From positions 1-64,000 of the forward strand of contig WFMF01000470.1 in NCBI GenBank assembly GCA_011033025.1: a DNA stretch of 64,000 nt, read 5' to 3'. Shown here one piece after another: positions 1 through 10,888 of the stretch. The translations under genes were made by a program, and so were the position numbers. The stretch is from Beroe forskalii. Its lineage: Eukaryota; Ctenophora; Nuda; Beroida; Beroidae. The notes beneath the pieces are model-generated. The model made no database searches and was not told where the DNA came from. It worked only from the letters and a program-made list of their open reading frames with translations. The number at the start of each line of letters is the position of its first letter. The first letter of the stretch is position 1.

Positions 1-921
1 AGTTGAGCATTGAGATGCTTCCTTCCACTAGCGTTCAGGAAGAACCAGAACGGAACAGTGCAGTGCTCTTCCGCTGTTTGAAGAAGAAGAAGTGATGTAC
101 ATCCTCCTTCACCCTGACAGCAAACCTGGAGCGAATCATTCCGGCAGTAACCTTATTCACAAGAATCATTAATTTTTGAGTGTTATTTATGTTATGTTTG
201 CTTATATAAATCTATAAATTTTCTGGTTACATCCGACCTACGGCCACAAGTCTAACAGTTACACACCGACACTACACAGTACACACGGGAGTACAATGTA
301 CATTGTCCCCTAGTGAGCAGGATTGTCCCCTGTCGTTATACATGCACAGCAGCATATCATACTGGTCCTGTCATTTGCTTCATCCCACCCCAATAGCCCA
401 TACTATGTCGATCAGTTTATCAAATGCTCAGCATCATCACCACTTCATGGTTCACCCTCATAAACATTCGGAGCTAGTGTGTGATATTTCAATAAACACG
501 GCCTTCCGCCTTTGTTGTAAACTATATTTGAAAATTCCTTGAAATAACGGTCAAGTACACCCTACTTTGATCTAGCAAATATCGGTCAAATACACCCTAC
601 TTCGATCTTTATCTCACGTGAACTGCAGCAAAATCTTAAGCCTTGTGGATATAAAAAAAACAAATGGGAATCCATGAGGATGGTCACGCCATACGGCGCC
701 TTCCATACAAGTATGGCCGATACAAATCGTCAACGCTCAGGGTTCCCGGGGTTTAATTTCAAAAAACCGGATATCCTTGGTCTTGTCTCACCGAGATCTA
801 TCGCTCAGGGGTTGAGCACCAAAAATTTAATTTTTTTGGTGCACCCTAGTGTCTCATGCTTTATTTAGATCTGCCTAGCTCTCTGATGAAGGCATTTCTT
901 TTATGGATCCTGTCAAAGACT
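1..921. other. non-coding stretch, no gene seen
   Basis: I see no exon with convincing splice signals or a recognisable protein. Short open frames here look random. A motif ending in TACACCCTACTTTGATC occurs twice (about 550-610), and a small palindrome of CACCAAAAA with TTTTTGGTG lies near 818-844. Confidence 0.5.
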
Positions 922-1316
922 ATGGTTGGAGTTGTTGGAGAGTTCTGTGGCTTGACTACAAAGATGACTGTATTTGTTCTACAAAGAAGATATCACCATA
1001 TCTTCCATTATAAAAGTTACCATTAAAAACAAAACAAAGAACAGGCAGAAAAATAAACAATTCTCTATGAGATGCACTAGTGCTTTAATTTTGATGGAAT
1101 GCTGAGTTGAGTGAGCAATTACTGGGCAAAATTCTTGGCAGCATAGCTGTAGTAGTAATTAGTAAAGTGGAATGGATTGGAAGGGAATAATTTTGACAAC
1201 ATTACTAAAACGATAAAATTTGTTTAAAGTGAAACACAAAAATTCTCAATTATATTTGGGATACAAATACAGTCATCTTTGTACAGTCAAGCCACAAAAC
1301 TTTCCAACAGCTCTTT
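922..1316. repeat. foldback (inverted-repeat) element
   Basis: About 55 bases at 922-978 recur as a reverse complement at 1260-1316 with a few mismatches; both arms contain GATGACTGTATTTGT. The spacer of about 280 bases has no coding signal. This is the form of a non-autonomous foldback element or MITE. I could not define a target-site duplication. Confidence 0.55.
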
Positions 1317-2790
1317 CTCAAATATGAAATCAATAAACAGACCCATTCACTTTGCACCACTATTCAACTGTCAGTTTCGAGATAAATCTTCAGGAACTCC
1401 ATAAGGTGTGACACAAAATTCTGAGATTATGATAGTATGGTGATATATAGAAATTTGAAAACCATTCAGGAGGATGTTAAAACTTTAAAAGCATCACACA
1501 GTCAATGATAAATGAACATAATAAATTAATAAATTAACCAAAGGTGATATTATGTGAAACCATGGGAAATACAAAATTTAATATAAACTATAAAATACAA
1601 TTTATTGGTAAATATATCAAAATCATGACAGTTCAAGCTTATTAACACAATGATGGTGCTGACTTGACAATGAGAATTAATACAAATGAATCAATAAACC
1701 AATGAATCAATAAACCAAATCTTTAATATAAAGGAAAGAGGCACTTCTACGTTTGTATGTGAATAACTAACCCAAATGGAGCTAAAAAGTCGCGATTTTT
1801 CGCAAGGTGGTAGAAAATGTCTAAACTTAAAAGATAGCATGGCCAGAATTTTGATTTAGGCTTTAGATTTTTCGTAAATAACGTCGAAAGTTCGAAAAAT
1901 CGACCCTAAAAAGAAGATCGCGTTATAGGTTAAATTCACCAGTTGCGCGCGTCGCTATGGTGATTGGTGATTGCGCGCGCTAAACTGCACGTGCATTTTA
2001 ACGAAGCATCTGGCATTTCATTACTGTGTACTTTGGAAACGTTTCAACTGTTTACAGTCATAATTTACGTTCTCAATGGAAGTTTCGTAAAAAGTTTATG
2101 ACATAACACCATCAACTCTAATCACTATTGTAGGACTAGGAGCAAAGGTAAGACTTGAACATCTTGTTCCATTGTGAAAATCAGCGATAATTGTTTCGTA
2201 AGATATTGGTAGTTTCGATGGTTTGCTGCGAAAATTCGACAAAAGAAGAAGGAATTTATTATTACTCAAGTTAGAAGTGGGTTCTAAACAGATGAAAATG
2301 CGCGCAATATTGATTTCAATGAGCTTGGATTCAAATTTGTTGCCCATCTTTTCTCCGAATCTAAACTTTGGATTAGAAAACGGTCATTGTTCTTGAGTTC
2401 TTCTCATTTACTGTTATGTGTCCTTGACATTAATTTGCAATGGCGAAGTCTGCAATATATTTTGATTCATATTAAAATCCTATGTAAATATTTCGTAATT
2501 TCCCTACGTTGCACCTCTACCCCCAGTAACAAAAAATTGCATCAATGACTTCGTTCAATTTATTGTACGTCCAACTGAATATATACGTCCAATTAAAGAG
2601 AAAACCCAACGGGTTTTCTCGTTAAATATATAAAAAAGTATTTGAATTAAAAAGAAATATTTAAAAAAAAGTATAGCATAGTATAAAAACTTTTTGCTTT
2701 ACAGCAACACGGTTCCACAATTACAACAAAGTACAAACTCTTCACAACACTACATGGTTCATTTCAACACATGTTACAATGTGTTGCCAC
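1317..2790. other. AT-rich non-coding stretch
   Basis: No supported gene. A minus-strand open frame of 83 codons at 2096-2347 has no recognisable motif and no clear splice context. Two GCGCGC runs lie at about 1945-1980 in otherwise AT-rich DNA. Confidence 0.4.
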
Positions 2791-2909
2791 TTGCCAGGCG
2801 TTGCCTGGCCCCCTCGCGCGCGAAAATTAGCGTGGGCGCCCCGACTCTGCGAGTCGGGGCGCGCGCGCCTCGCGCGCGCGAGGCCAGGGGGCCAGGCAAC
2901 GCCTGGCAA
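2791..2909. repeat. GC-rich nested-hairpin element, copy 1
   Basis: A GC-rich island in AT-rich DNA made of several palindromes in a row. GCCAGGC/GCCTGGC pairs sit at both ends and can also pair with each other. CCCCGACTC pairs with GAGTCGGGG across a three-base loop. An alternating CG run follows. A related copy with the same GAGTCGGGG, alternating CG and terminal GCCAGGCAACGCCTGGC parts occurs at about 51189-51270, so this is a dispersed element and not a single-copy palindrome. Confidence 0.7.
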
Positions 2910-3099
2910 CAGAGTAGGTATAGGCAAGACAACGTCTTGCAAGTGATGCGTCTAAAAATTTGAAATAAGGGGTCTTTGAGCGCATCTCTAGATCGACGGA
3001 CGTTGCCCCGTCTATTTCTTCTGACTGGATGGCTATCAAAGTGACGTCCAAATGTGGAACGTTGCGCCGCGCGTGAGGGTAGGGTAACATCCTACGAAT

Positions 3100-4665
3100 C
3101 TCTAGAGCTTTAAGCGCACCTCCAACATTTTTAAGCGCATCTCTATAGTGCTTTAAGCGCATCACAATCGCTTTAAGCGCATCACAATATCGCTTTAAGC
3201 GCATCTCTAGCGCTTTAAGCGCATCTCTAGCGCTTTAAGCGCATCTCTAGCGCTTTAAGCGCATCTCTAGCGCTTTAATGTTTAAGCACATCTCTAGCGC
3301 TTTAATGTTTAAGCACATCTCTAGCGCTTTAATGTTTAAGCGCATCTCTAGTGCTTTAAGCGCATCTCTAGCGCTTCAAGCGCATCTCTAGCGCTTCAAG
3401 CGCACCTCTAGCGCTTTAAGCGCTTCAAGCGCACCTCTAGCGCTTTAAGCGAATCTCAAGCGCTTTAAGCGCATCTTTATTGCTTAAAGCGCATCTCTAG
3501 CGCTTTAAGCGCATCTCTAGCCCTTTAAGCGCATCTTTAGCGCTTTAAGCGCATCTCTAGCGCTTTAAGCGCATCTCTAGCGCTTTAAGCGCATCTCTAG
3601 CGCTTTAAGCGCATCTCTAGCGCTTTAAGCGCATCTCTAGTGCTTCAAGCGCTTCAAGCGCATCTCTAGCGCTTCAAGCGCATCTCTAGCGCTTCAAGCG
3701 CACCTCTAGCGCTTTAAGCGCTTCAAGCGCACCTCTAGCGCTTTAAGCGCTTCAAGCGCACCTCTAGCGCTTTAAGCGCTTCAAGCGCACCTCTAGCGCT
3801 TTAAGCGAATATCAAGCGCTATAAGCGCATCTCCACCACTTTAAGCGCATCTTTAGCGCTTTAAGCGCACCTCTAGCACTTTAAGCAAATCTTTAGCGCT
3901 CCTCTAGTGCTTTAAGCGCATCCCTAATGCAGAAGGTGCATCTCTAGCGCTTTAGGCGCATCTTACTTTAGCGCTTTAAGCACATCCAGCTCTAGCGCTT
4001 TGAGCGGATCTAAATCTAGCGCTTTAAGCACATCAAGCTCTAGCGCTTTAAGCGCTTCTGGCTCTAGCGCTTTAAGAGCATCTTTAGCGCTTCGAGTGCA
4101 GCTCTAGTGCTTTAAGTGCATCTTTAATCGCAGCTGTAGCGCATTGAGCGCAGCTGTAGCGCTTAAAGCGCTTGATGCGGTTGAAGCGCTAGATGTGCTT
4201 AAAGCGCTAGATGTGCTTAAAACGCTTGATGCGCTTAAAGTGTTAGATGTGCTTGAAGCGCTAGATGTGCTTAAAGCGCAAGATTTGCTTAAAGTTCTTG
4301 ATGCGATTAAAGCGCTTGATGCGCTAGATGCACTTAAAGCGCTAGATGCACTTAAAGCGCTAGATGCACTTAAAGCGCTAGATGCACTTGAAGCGCTAGA
4401 TGCGCTTGAAGCGCTAGATGCACTTGAAGCGCTAGATGCGCTTAAAGCGTTAGATGCGCTTAAAGCGTTAGATGTGCTTAAAGCGTTAGATGCGCTTAAT
4501 GCGTTAGATGCACTTAAAGCGCTAGATGCCCTTAAAGCGCTAGATGCCCTTAAAGCACTAGATGCGCTTAAAGCGCTAGATGCGCTTAAAGCGCTAGATG
4601 CGCTTAAAGCGCTAGATGCGCTTAAAGCGCTAGATGTGCTTAAAGCGCTTGATGTGCTTTTTTGT
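3100..4665. repeat. large minisatellite with an orientation switch
   Basis: From about 3100 to 4110 the unit is close to AGCGCTTTAAGCGCATCTCT (20 bases), repeated some 45 times with variants. After a short degenerate centre (about 4110-4190) the array continues to about 4665 as the reverse complement with an 18-base unit, AGATGCGCTTAAAGCGCT. The two halves can pair, giving a potential hairpin of several hundred base pairs. The 18-base unit keeps a frame open on both strands, producing Ala-Leu-Asp-Ala-Leu-Lys or Ser-Ala-Leu repeats; I regard those as by-products. Confidence 0.9.
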
Positions 4666-5487
4666 CTGTAAATTGTAGACAATTGAGAGTATGTACATAG
4701 TTAAAACATTTTAAAATCAATTGCAGTTGAAGTGCAGTGCATTTTACATTGGCATATTATAACGTCATGTCGTCATATATTTAAATTCTAATTGATGCAT
4801 ATCGTATTTGTTAGATTACCTATGCAAATATGTCTTTACTTAAGTAACATAAAGTTTCGTAATTTAGATAATAAATACAAAAAAAATAATCATTTGGAAA
4901 CGTTTATTACAATGCAAAGTGCATTGCCAATCGCCAAAAATAATTTCCATGTCTGTGTTCCATGGCTAGGTTCAGTTATCAGCTATTAACGTTGTGTCAC
5001 ACTGCCAATTGCCAAAGCTTCACCTATACGATTTTGGATAATACATAAACCTTGATTATTTTAATTAAGTTGAAATAGCAAAGTCTATTGATCAACCTAA
5101 ATAGTAGATTCAAATTTAATCGAAATATCAAGCAACATAATCAACATATTGAATCTTCTGCCACAAAAATACATTTGAACTTATCCATGAAATGTAAAAC
5201 AAGTCAAAGTTAATTTCAATTCATTAACAAGCATTTAAAGCATTATTCAATCCTGCAACTTCCACGCTATAACACCAATGTCCCTTTCGAATTTTGATTG
5301 AGAAATTATGTGACGATGGCATAATGTCATAATAATTTAAGAGCTCATTTTATATTTCGATTCAATGCTTACGCTTCACTCGACAGAACACAATTTCACA
5401 AAACAAACTCTGTACTTCACACTCACTGTCACAACTCAAGATATACACAAGAACACCGTGTTCTTTTCCAATAAATAACCAACTCTA
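4666..5487. other. AT-rich stretch downstream of the homeodomain gene
   Basis: No gene seen. On the minus strand this holds the expected 3' UTR of the gene ending at 5488; an AATAAA-like hexamer on the minus strand lies near 4900, too weakly placed to call with confidence. Confidence 0.35.
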
Positions 5488-8400
5488 CTATCTCGCACTG
5501 TCATTACTGCTCTTCACAACCCCATTGAAGACCTGACTAATGTCCCGGGAATCTGATCCTAAGAGTCCGTTGCTGAAGATCAGTTCGCCAGAGAAGGGGC
5601 AGGCGGCGGTGGTAACTGGGAACTGGGAGGAGAGGGGGAAGGAGGGGGTGAAGGTGTGTTGCTGCTCGGAAGAGAAGGAGGAGGAGGAGGGGGGAAGGAG
5701 GGTGGTGGAAGTCACAGAGGAAGAGGAGGTTATGATGGGGGCTGCTGTCAGGGTGCTAGATATGAACTTGCTGATGTCCGGAGTGGAGCTGCCCCCAGAG
5801 GAAGGTTCGGTTTTAATGAGCGAGTCGGTGGGGAGTTTGAGGTCGGTGGGAGGGTGTTTGTCCGAAGGTGTCAGGGACACCCGGTCCAAAATGTTGGGAC
5901 TGCTGCTGACACTTGTAAAGGCGCTGCTGTGCAATGGTTCCTGAAGGGTGAAGTTTGCAGATGTCGGAAAAACAATATTTATACAGTAGATATTGCACCA
6001 AATAAAAATAATTAAAAAAACACATAAAAACATTAAAAAATAAAGAAAAGAAAAATAAAAAAAGGAACACAGAAAGGTACCAATGCAAAACCACCAACTT
6101 GGTAAAGAAAACCCACGAACCTGGTCGGGAGTAAGGAGGGGGAGGGACAGGGCGGATGAGTGGATGGGGAGGTTGTACTGGAGCCCGGCAGCCCCGGTCA
6201 GCCCTTGCAGAGAGAAGGCATCATTCCTGGAGTCTCCCAGCGCTTGGATAACCTGAGAGAGGGGAGAGTTAGGTCAAAACGTAAGACTGACAGTTTTTAG
6301 GTATAAATTCTTGCTTTTTAAATGTACAAAACAATACTAGATGTTTAAAACAATATTTCATGGTGCAGTGCCCAGTTGGCCACTGCCCACACGCTAGAAA
6401 AAGGCACTTAATAAAATTGGAAATATCATATTGCTTGAGCTGCAAATGCACTCTGAATAATATGTGTGCAACTTATGCCGATTGCAGCTGCCGATTGCAG
6501 CTACAGAATTGTACTTAGGTACAAACCCACCTTGCTGAGGTCTCTAGAAGGAAGGAAGTTCTTGGTATCTTTGAGATATGGGTGTGGTACGTAGGAGGAC
6601 GAGCTCTTGCGAGGTCGGTGGTTATTCATCCAGACCTGGACAAACAGTCATGGTTATCATTGGGGAGTTGGGGACGTGTGAATGACTATCATGTAGAGAT
6701 GTGTCCCAACGTATTAGTCAATTGTCTGTCCGAAATAAACGCTATAAATGCTTTAAATTTGCTAACAGGTAGCTTTTAATGGTTCGGTAAAAATAAAACA
6801 TTAATAAACATGAATTTGGGGTATTGATTATATGTCCAAAAATTTTAAAAACTTCTCATACCTTGACTTGGTAAAATGTGAGGTTGTGTTTCTGAGCGAA
6901 TTCGTTGATTTTCTCGCTTTCTCCTCTTTTCCAGTTGATGCTGTTGGCAAACTGTTCCAATGCAAGTGTTGTTGCAGGACTGAACGCAGTTCTTTTCCGC
7001 CTAGAAAGTGAATATTCAATAGAACTCTATTAGCTATCCAGGAAATAGAGCTAAAATTAGTCACTTATAGGCCATAAACTCTGTAAATACATTCTTTGAG
7101 AGGTTTATTCATTCGGCTTATCTTAGACGTCTTTCAAGGTGACTGCAAAAGCACTCAAATGATGAAAACACCCAGAAAAAAGCTTAAATGGATGTAAAAT
7201 AACGCGTGCGCGGCTTCAAAACGTTAACGAAAGCATCCAAGATCTCACTTTTAGTCAAATAAATGTTTAAGCGCCTTACGTGAATCTTCCATTTTAGTAT
7301 GACCCCACTAAGACCTAAATCATAAATGTACCAAAAATACTGCAGAAAGTCAATATTTTGACTTAAACAATATTTTGGTACAACGATTACTCGAATTTCG
7401 AAAACAAGTCATACGTTTCCAAATTCGAGCAATCGGAGTACCAAAATTAAGTAAAAATCACAAAATAACATTTCCTTGTGTTTGGGCATAACTCGAAAGT
7501 GATGCTTGGTTGAATCACCGACCATAAATAGTGTGTGGCAATGATCACAAGTCCTCAAAAACTTACTGCGAAAATGTGTTACAAAATGTAACCAAACTGT
7601 AACTAATGTGTTACAAAATGCAATCAAGTATTCTGAGCCATATATAGCTATTGGAAGCGGTCACAACACACATTAACCTATTATTCATGGCCCATAGCAT
7701 CTAAATGCATCTAAAAAGTGAAAGCCAATAGCAATTTCTGACTCAAAACACTAGGTTACACTTTGTTACAATTTGTTCCATTTTTTTCAGTTTTGTTCCA
7801 TTTTTGCGAAAACATTAACTCAAATTCCCACTACTGTGCTGAACCGAGGACATTTAAATACCAGCTTATCAGCTTTAACCTAAGTCCGATGGAGTAAACC
7901 ATCAATAATTTGAGCCGGATGTTTAGCAGACACTTTAAATCCAACTGCAGGACTTGATAAAAGCAATGCTGTGGCTAATTATTTCAACTTTATTTCCCAT
8001 TTAAAATGTCCCGAAGTGGCTATGTATTTCATAAACTTCTGCATAAATTGACTGCCGCCAAAGTTTCGTAACTTATTTCAAAGTTCAATTATCAATTTAC
8101 GCCGTTCCACATAGCAAAAAAGCTCTCATATTAGGCATAGGCTTTAATCCACGAACATTCGGTAATCATGTTCGATTCTGCACAGAAATAAAGAAAATTA
8201 AGCGAAAAGAAAAAAAATATTATCTGAAATTTCATACCAATCTTCAGATCACATGATAAATCAAATGTGTTCAGTGTTTCGCAATAATCTCAATATTTTC
8301 GAATTTCGACGCCTCGAGTACTATTTTGATTCTCAGCAAACATTTTCACATCAACTCATATGCCAGGCAAGCTGGCAAGCGACAGTCCACTTTAATTCAA

Positions 8401-9164
8401 ATTAGCTCGATTGTTCAGAATATTTCAATGGGTGTGAGCGCACAGAGTGTGTTAAATGAATCTTTTGAAAGTATTTAAAACGTCGAGTCTTACAAATTTA
8501 TTGCTTTGTTTTCTTTATAACTTATCATTTTGAGTTAATTAAAAGCTCAAATAAAGCTTCAAGCTTATAAAAACTTGTTGCAGCATCACAACTTTACAAA
8601 TTATGTTGGTCAGAGGTACAATTTCTAGAATTCACTGTAAAAAGTTTGTGAGACAACAGAATTGGGCTGAGTAACGTTCAGAAATTGACTTCCTGTATGC
8701 CCCAATAAAGGTACCTAACAGAGCAAAATTAATTGCGAAATTGACCAATTATAACAATCAATAATCTGGTAACGATGGAAAATCATTTTCAGTCCAAGTG
8801 TATATTTGCTTAATCCGTCAGCAGCTCTAACTTCCAATTTCTTAGAATACAAGTTATCAATTTAAACGAACAATTATTTCAAAATTCAAGAACCACAGTC
8901 ACAATAATATGGCCCCATGAGAAATAGGCAGTTAAGATGACGTCCTTGTCATAGCGTAATGCAGTGAATTGATGACCTTGAACCGCCTATTTTTCTTACG
9001 CGTCAAGTCTGTACTCACCTTTGTCCAGTCGGAGCTCCGAAGTGGTGGTACTTGGCTGCTATGAGCTGAGCTGCTGTAGCTCTGTCGTTAATCCTCCATG
9101 AGAGCGGGTATTCCAGGGACCGGGATAAGATGTTGGAGTTATTCACGTCATGCTCTCCTGTTAT
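5488..9164 (-). CDS. divergent homeodomain protein (five 3' exons)
   Basis: Predicted exons, in transcript order: 9164-9019, 7000-6862, 6635-6531, 6252-6121, 5940-5488 (stop). All junctions are GT-AG and the phases agree. Exons two and three encode a homeodomain. It begins RKRTAF and has a helix-three motif VKVWMNNHRPRK, keeping the canonical Trp48, Asn51 and Arg53 but with Met for Phe at 49. That helix resembles plant zinc-finger homeodomains (KVWMHNNK) more than ANTP, PRD or POU classes; from motif memory I cannot assign an animal class. The tail is Ser/Thr/Pro-rich, like an activation region, and contains IKTEP, a sumoylation-type site. The first exon listed starts in phase 0, so more exons lie upstream; the PB1/zinc-finger exons at 21.3-23.5 kb join in phase. 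Introns, including 7001-9018, show no other gene. Role inferred: nuclear DNA-binding regulator. Confidence 0.75.
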
Positions 9165-10429
9165 CTGAAAAACAAGGTTTTGATAAGGTTGGTATTGGAT
9201 TGGAACAAGTTGGAATCAGAACTCTACATTCGATGCAAATATGCTTATTTGAATCTACTGAAAGTAAGAAGGGATAGATTTTATTTTTTTAGCTTAAAAT
9301 ACTATGGGCCCTCTCCTTCGACATTTTTTAATTATTCCATGAATTTGCATAAACTATAGTTAGGGAGAGGAATTTAAGCGCTCATCAAAAAATGAGCGCA
9401 ATTCTTTATTGAGATTTGACCAGCATACGTCTGGTCCCCAAAGACCGTGTTTTCTTAACATTTTCGCTGTAATTTTAAAAACTCGCACATTTCTTACATT
9501 TTGGACACTAGCCAAAAGGGTTTATCGTCTGGAGTGTATGCATAAATCAGTGCAATTAACAATGAGGCCGAAAGCCGAAGTGTTAACTGACACGATAAAT
9601 GCATAAACTTCGGTCGGTAGTCGGTACACACTATTTAACCATGAGCTCAACGCTTAGACCAAAACCGAAGGCTATGTCGGTGTGTAGTTCGGGGGAATGG
9701 TTAATAAATGCTAAATTACCCTCCAAAGACTTCTTGATTCAAGAATTTACCCACGCATCCCCTTCCTGTCTATGGTATCAACATGAATTAATTTATTGAC
9801 CATGGTACAAACAATACGCAATGTAATGCACCGTGATTTATTACGTGGGAATACGCAGCAAACGGTGAGGCTTAATTGCACCAACAATCACCAATTCAAG
9901 CCTTATCAGGTCAAATCAATGGTCATGTTAATCGTACGCACATGAGTTGTGAATATTCAAAATTTTAAATCTATTTAATAAATATGTTTTTAGCTCACGA
10001 ATTAACATATGAAAGCGTTAGTTTTATAAAGTCAGAATCTGATTAAATAAGAAGAAAAGGGTGGTGTGAATTTTATTTTTCAAAAATAAGAAAATAAGTA
10101 AGTGAATATATTTGTACCCATGTCATTAAAACTTCGTTCAGTATGTACCAATGATTTTGAGAAGTTTGAAGCTATTTTATTATTTTAGCCATTAAAAGAA
10201 CGACGTACGACGCTCTCAAATGAAAATTAATCAATTTTTATCAAGCCATCAGAATCACCTGATAAACTTGTTTATTTTCACCGTTTATTACAAATTGTAA
10301 CGTCGACTGGGCGGCCCAATTCACCATGACGTGAGAATTTGAAGATTGCTTTAAGTTCAAATTTAATTTGGGGTAAAGTTTAAAAGTTTCAGAAAGTCGC
10401 GGAACTATTAGCACTCGGTCTGTACCAGG

Positions 10430-10830
10430 CACTGGATATCACGTGATGTGCCCACGTGACCTTATCTCGTTACCACGAGACCCAGAAGGACCAAGGAGTC
10501 TGTACGCCGTTGTAATGCACGTGACGCGAGAGCAGTACTCTGATTGGACGATGAGGGGAGGAGTTAATTCATGCGATTGGACAAAGGAGGGAGTTTAATT
10601 TATCAGTTGATCACACAAAATGTTGTTTAGGTGAACATATATCAAGCATTATCTGGTACACATATAACGACCATACCCGAGCTGTCAACCCACTCATTGG
10701 GCACTGCACCCTGCCGAGCTCTTAACCAATCAGAGAACGCCATTCTAAGGCTCGTGACCAATCAAAACTCATCTTTATCAAAAATATATAACCTTTAATG
10801 CGCGTGTGTCAGATTATTGCAAGTATCACC
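10430..10830. promoter_or_regulatory. promoter-like cluster (CCAAT, CACGTG, TATA-like)
   Basis: On minus, ATTGG occurs at about 10541 and 10576. On plus, CCAAT occurs at about 10725 and 10761, followed by AAAATATATAACC near 10782. CACGTG-type boxes lie at about 10439, 10453 and 10519. The arrangement could drive transcription both ways; on the minus strand it would give a short isoform that contains only the homeodomain exons. This rests on motif content only. Confidence 0.35.
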
Positions 10831-10888
10831 GAAGAAGATAATAAAAGTATTATCGGCCACAATCGATTAACAGACGATTTTAAGAAAT

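Noticed and set aside
2096-2347. 83-codon minus frame
   Set aside because: No motif and no convincing splice context in AT-rich DNA.
4144-4671. Open frames of 175 and 192 codons through the minisatellite (Ala-Leu-Asp-Ala-Leu-Lys and Ser-Ala-Leu repeats)
   Set aside because: The 18-bp unit is a multiple of three, so frames stay open by chance on both strands; there is no gene context.
5540-6015. Plus-strand frames opposite the Ser/Thr-rich tail of the homeodomain gene
   Set aside because: Antisense shadows; the minus strand has consistent phases and splice sites.
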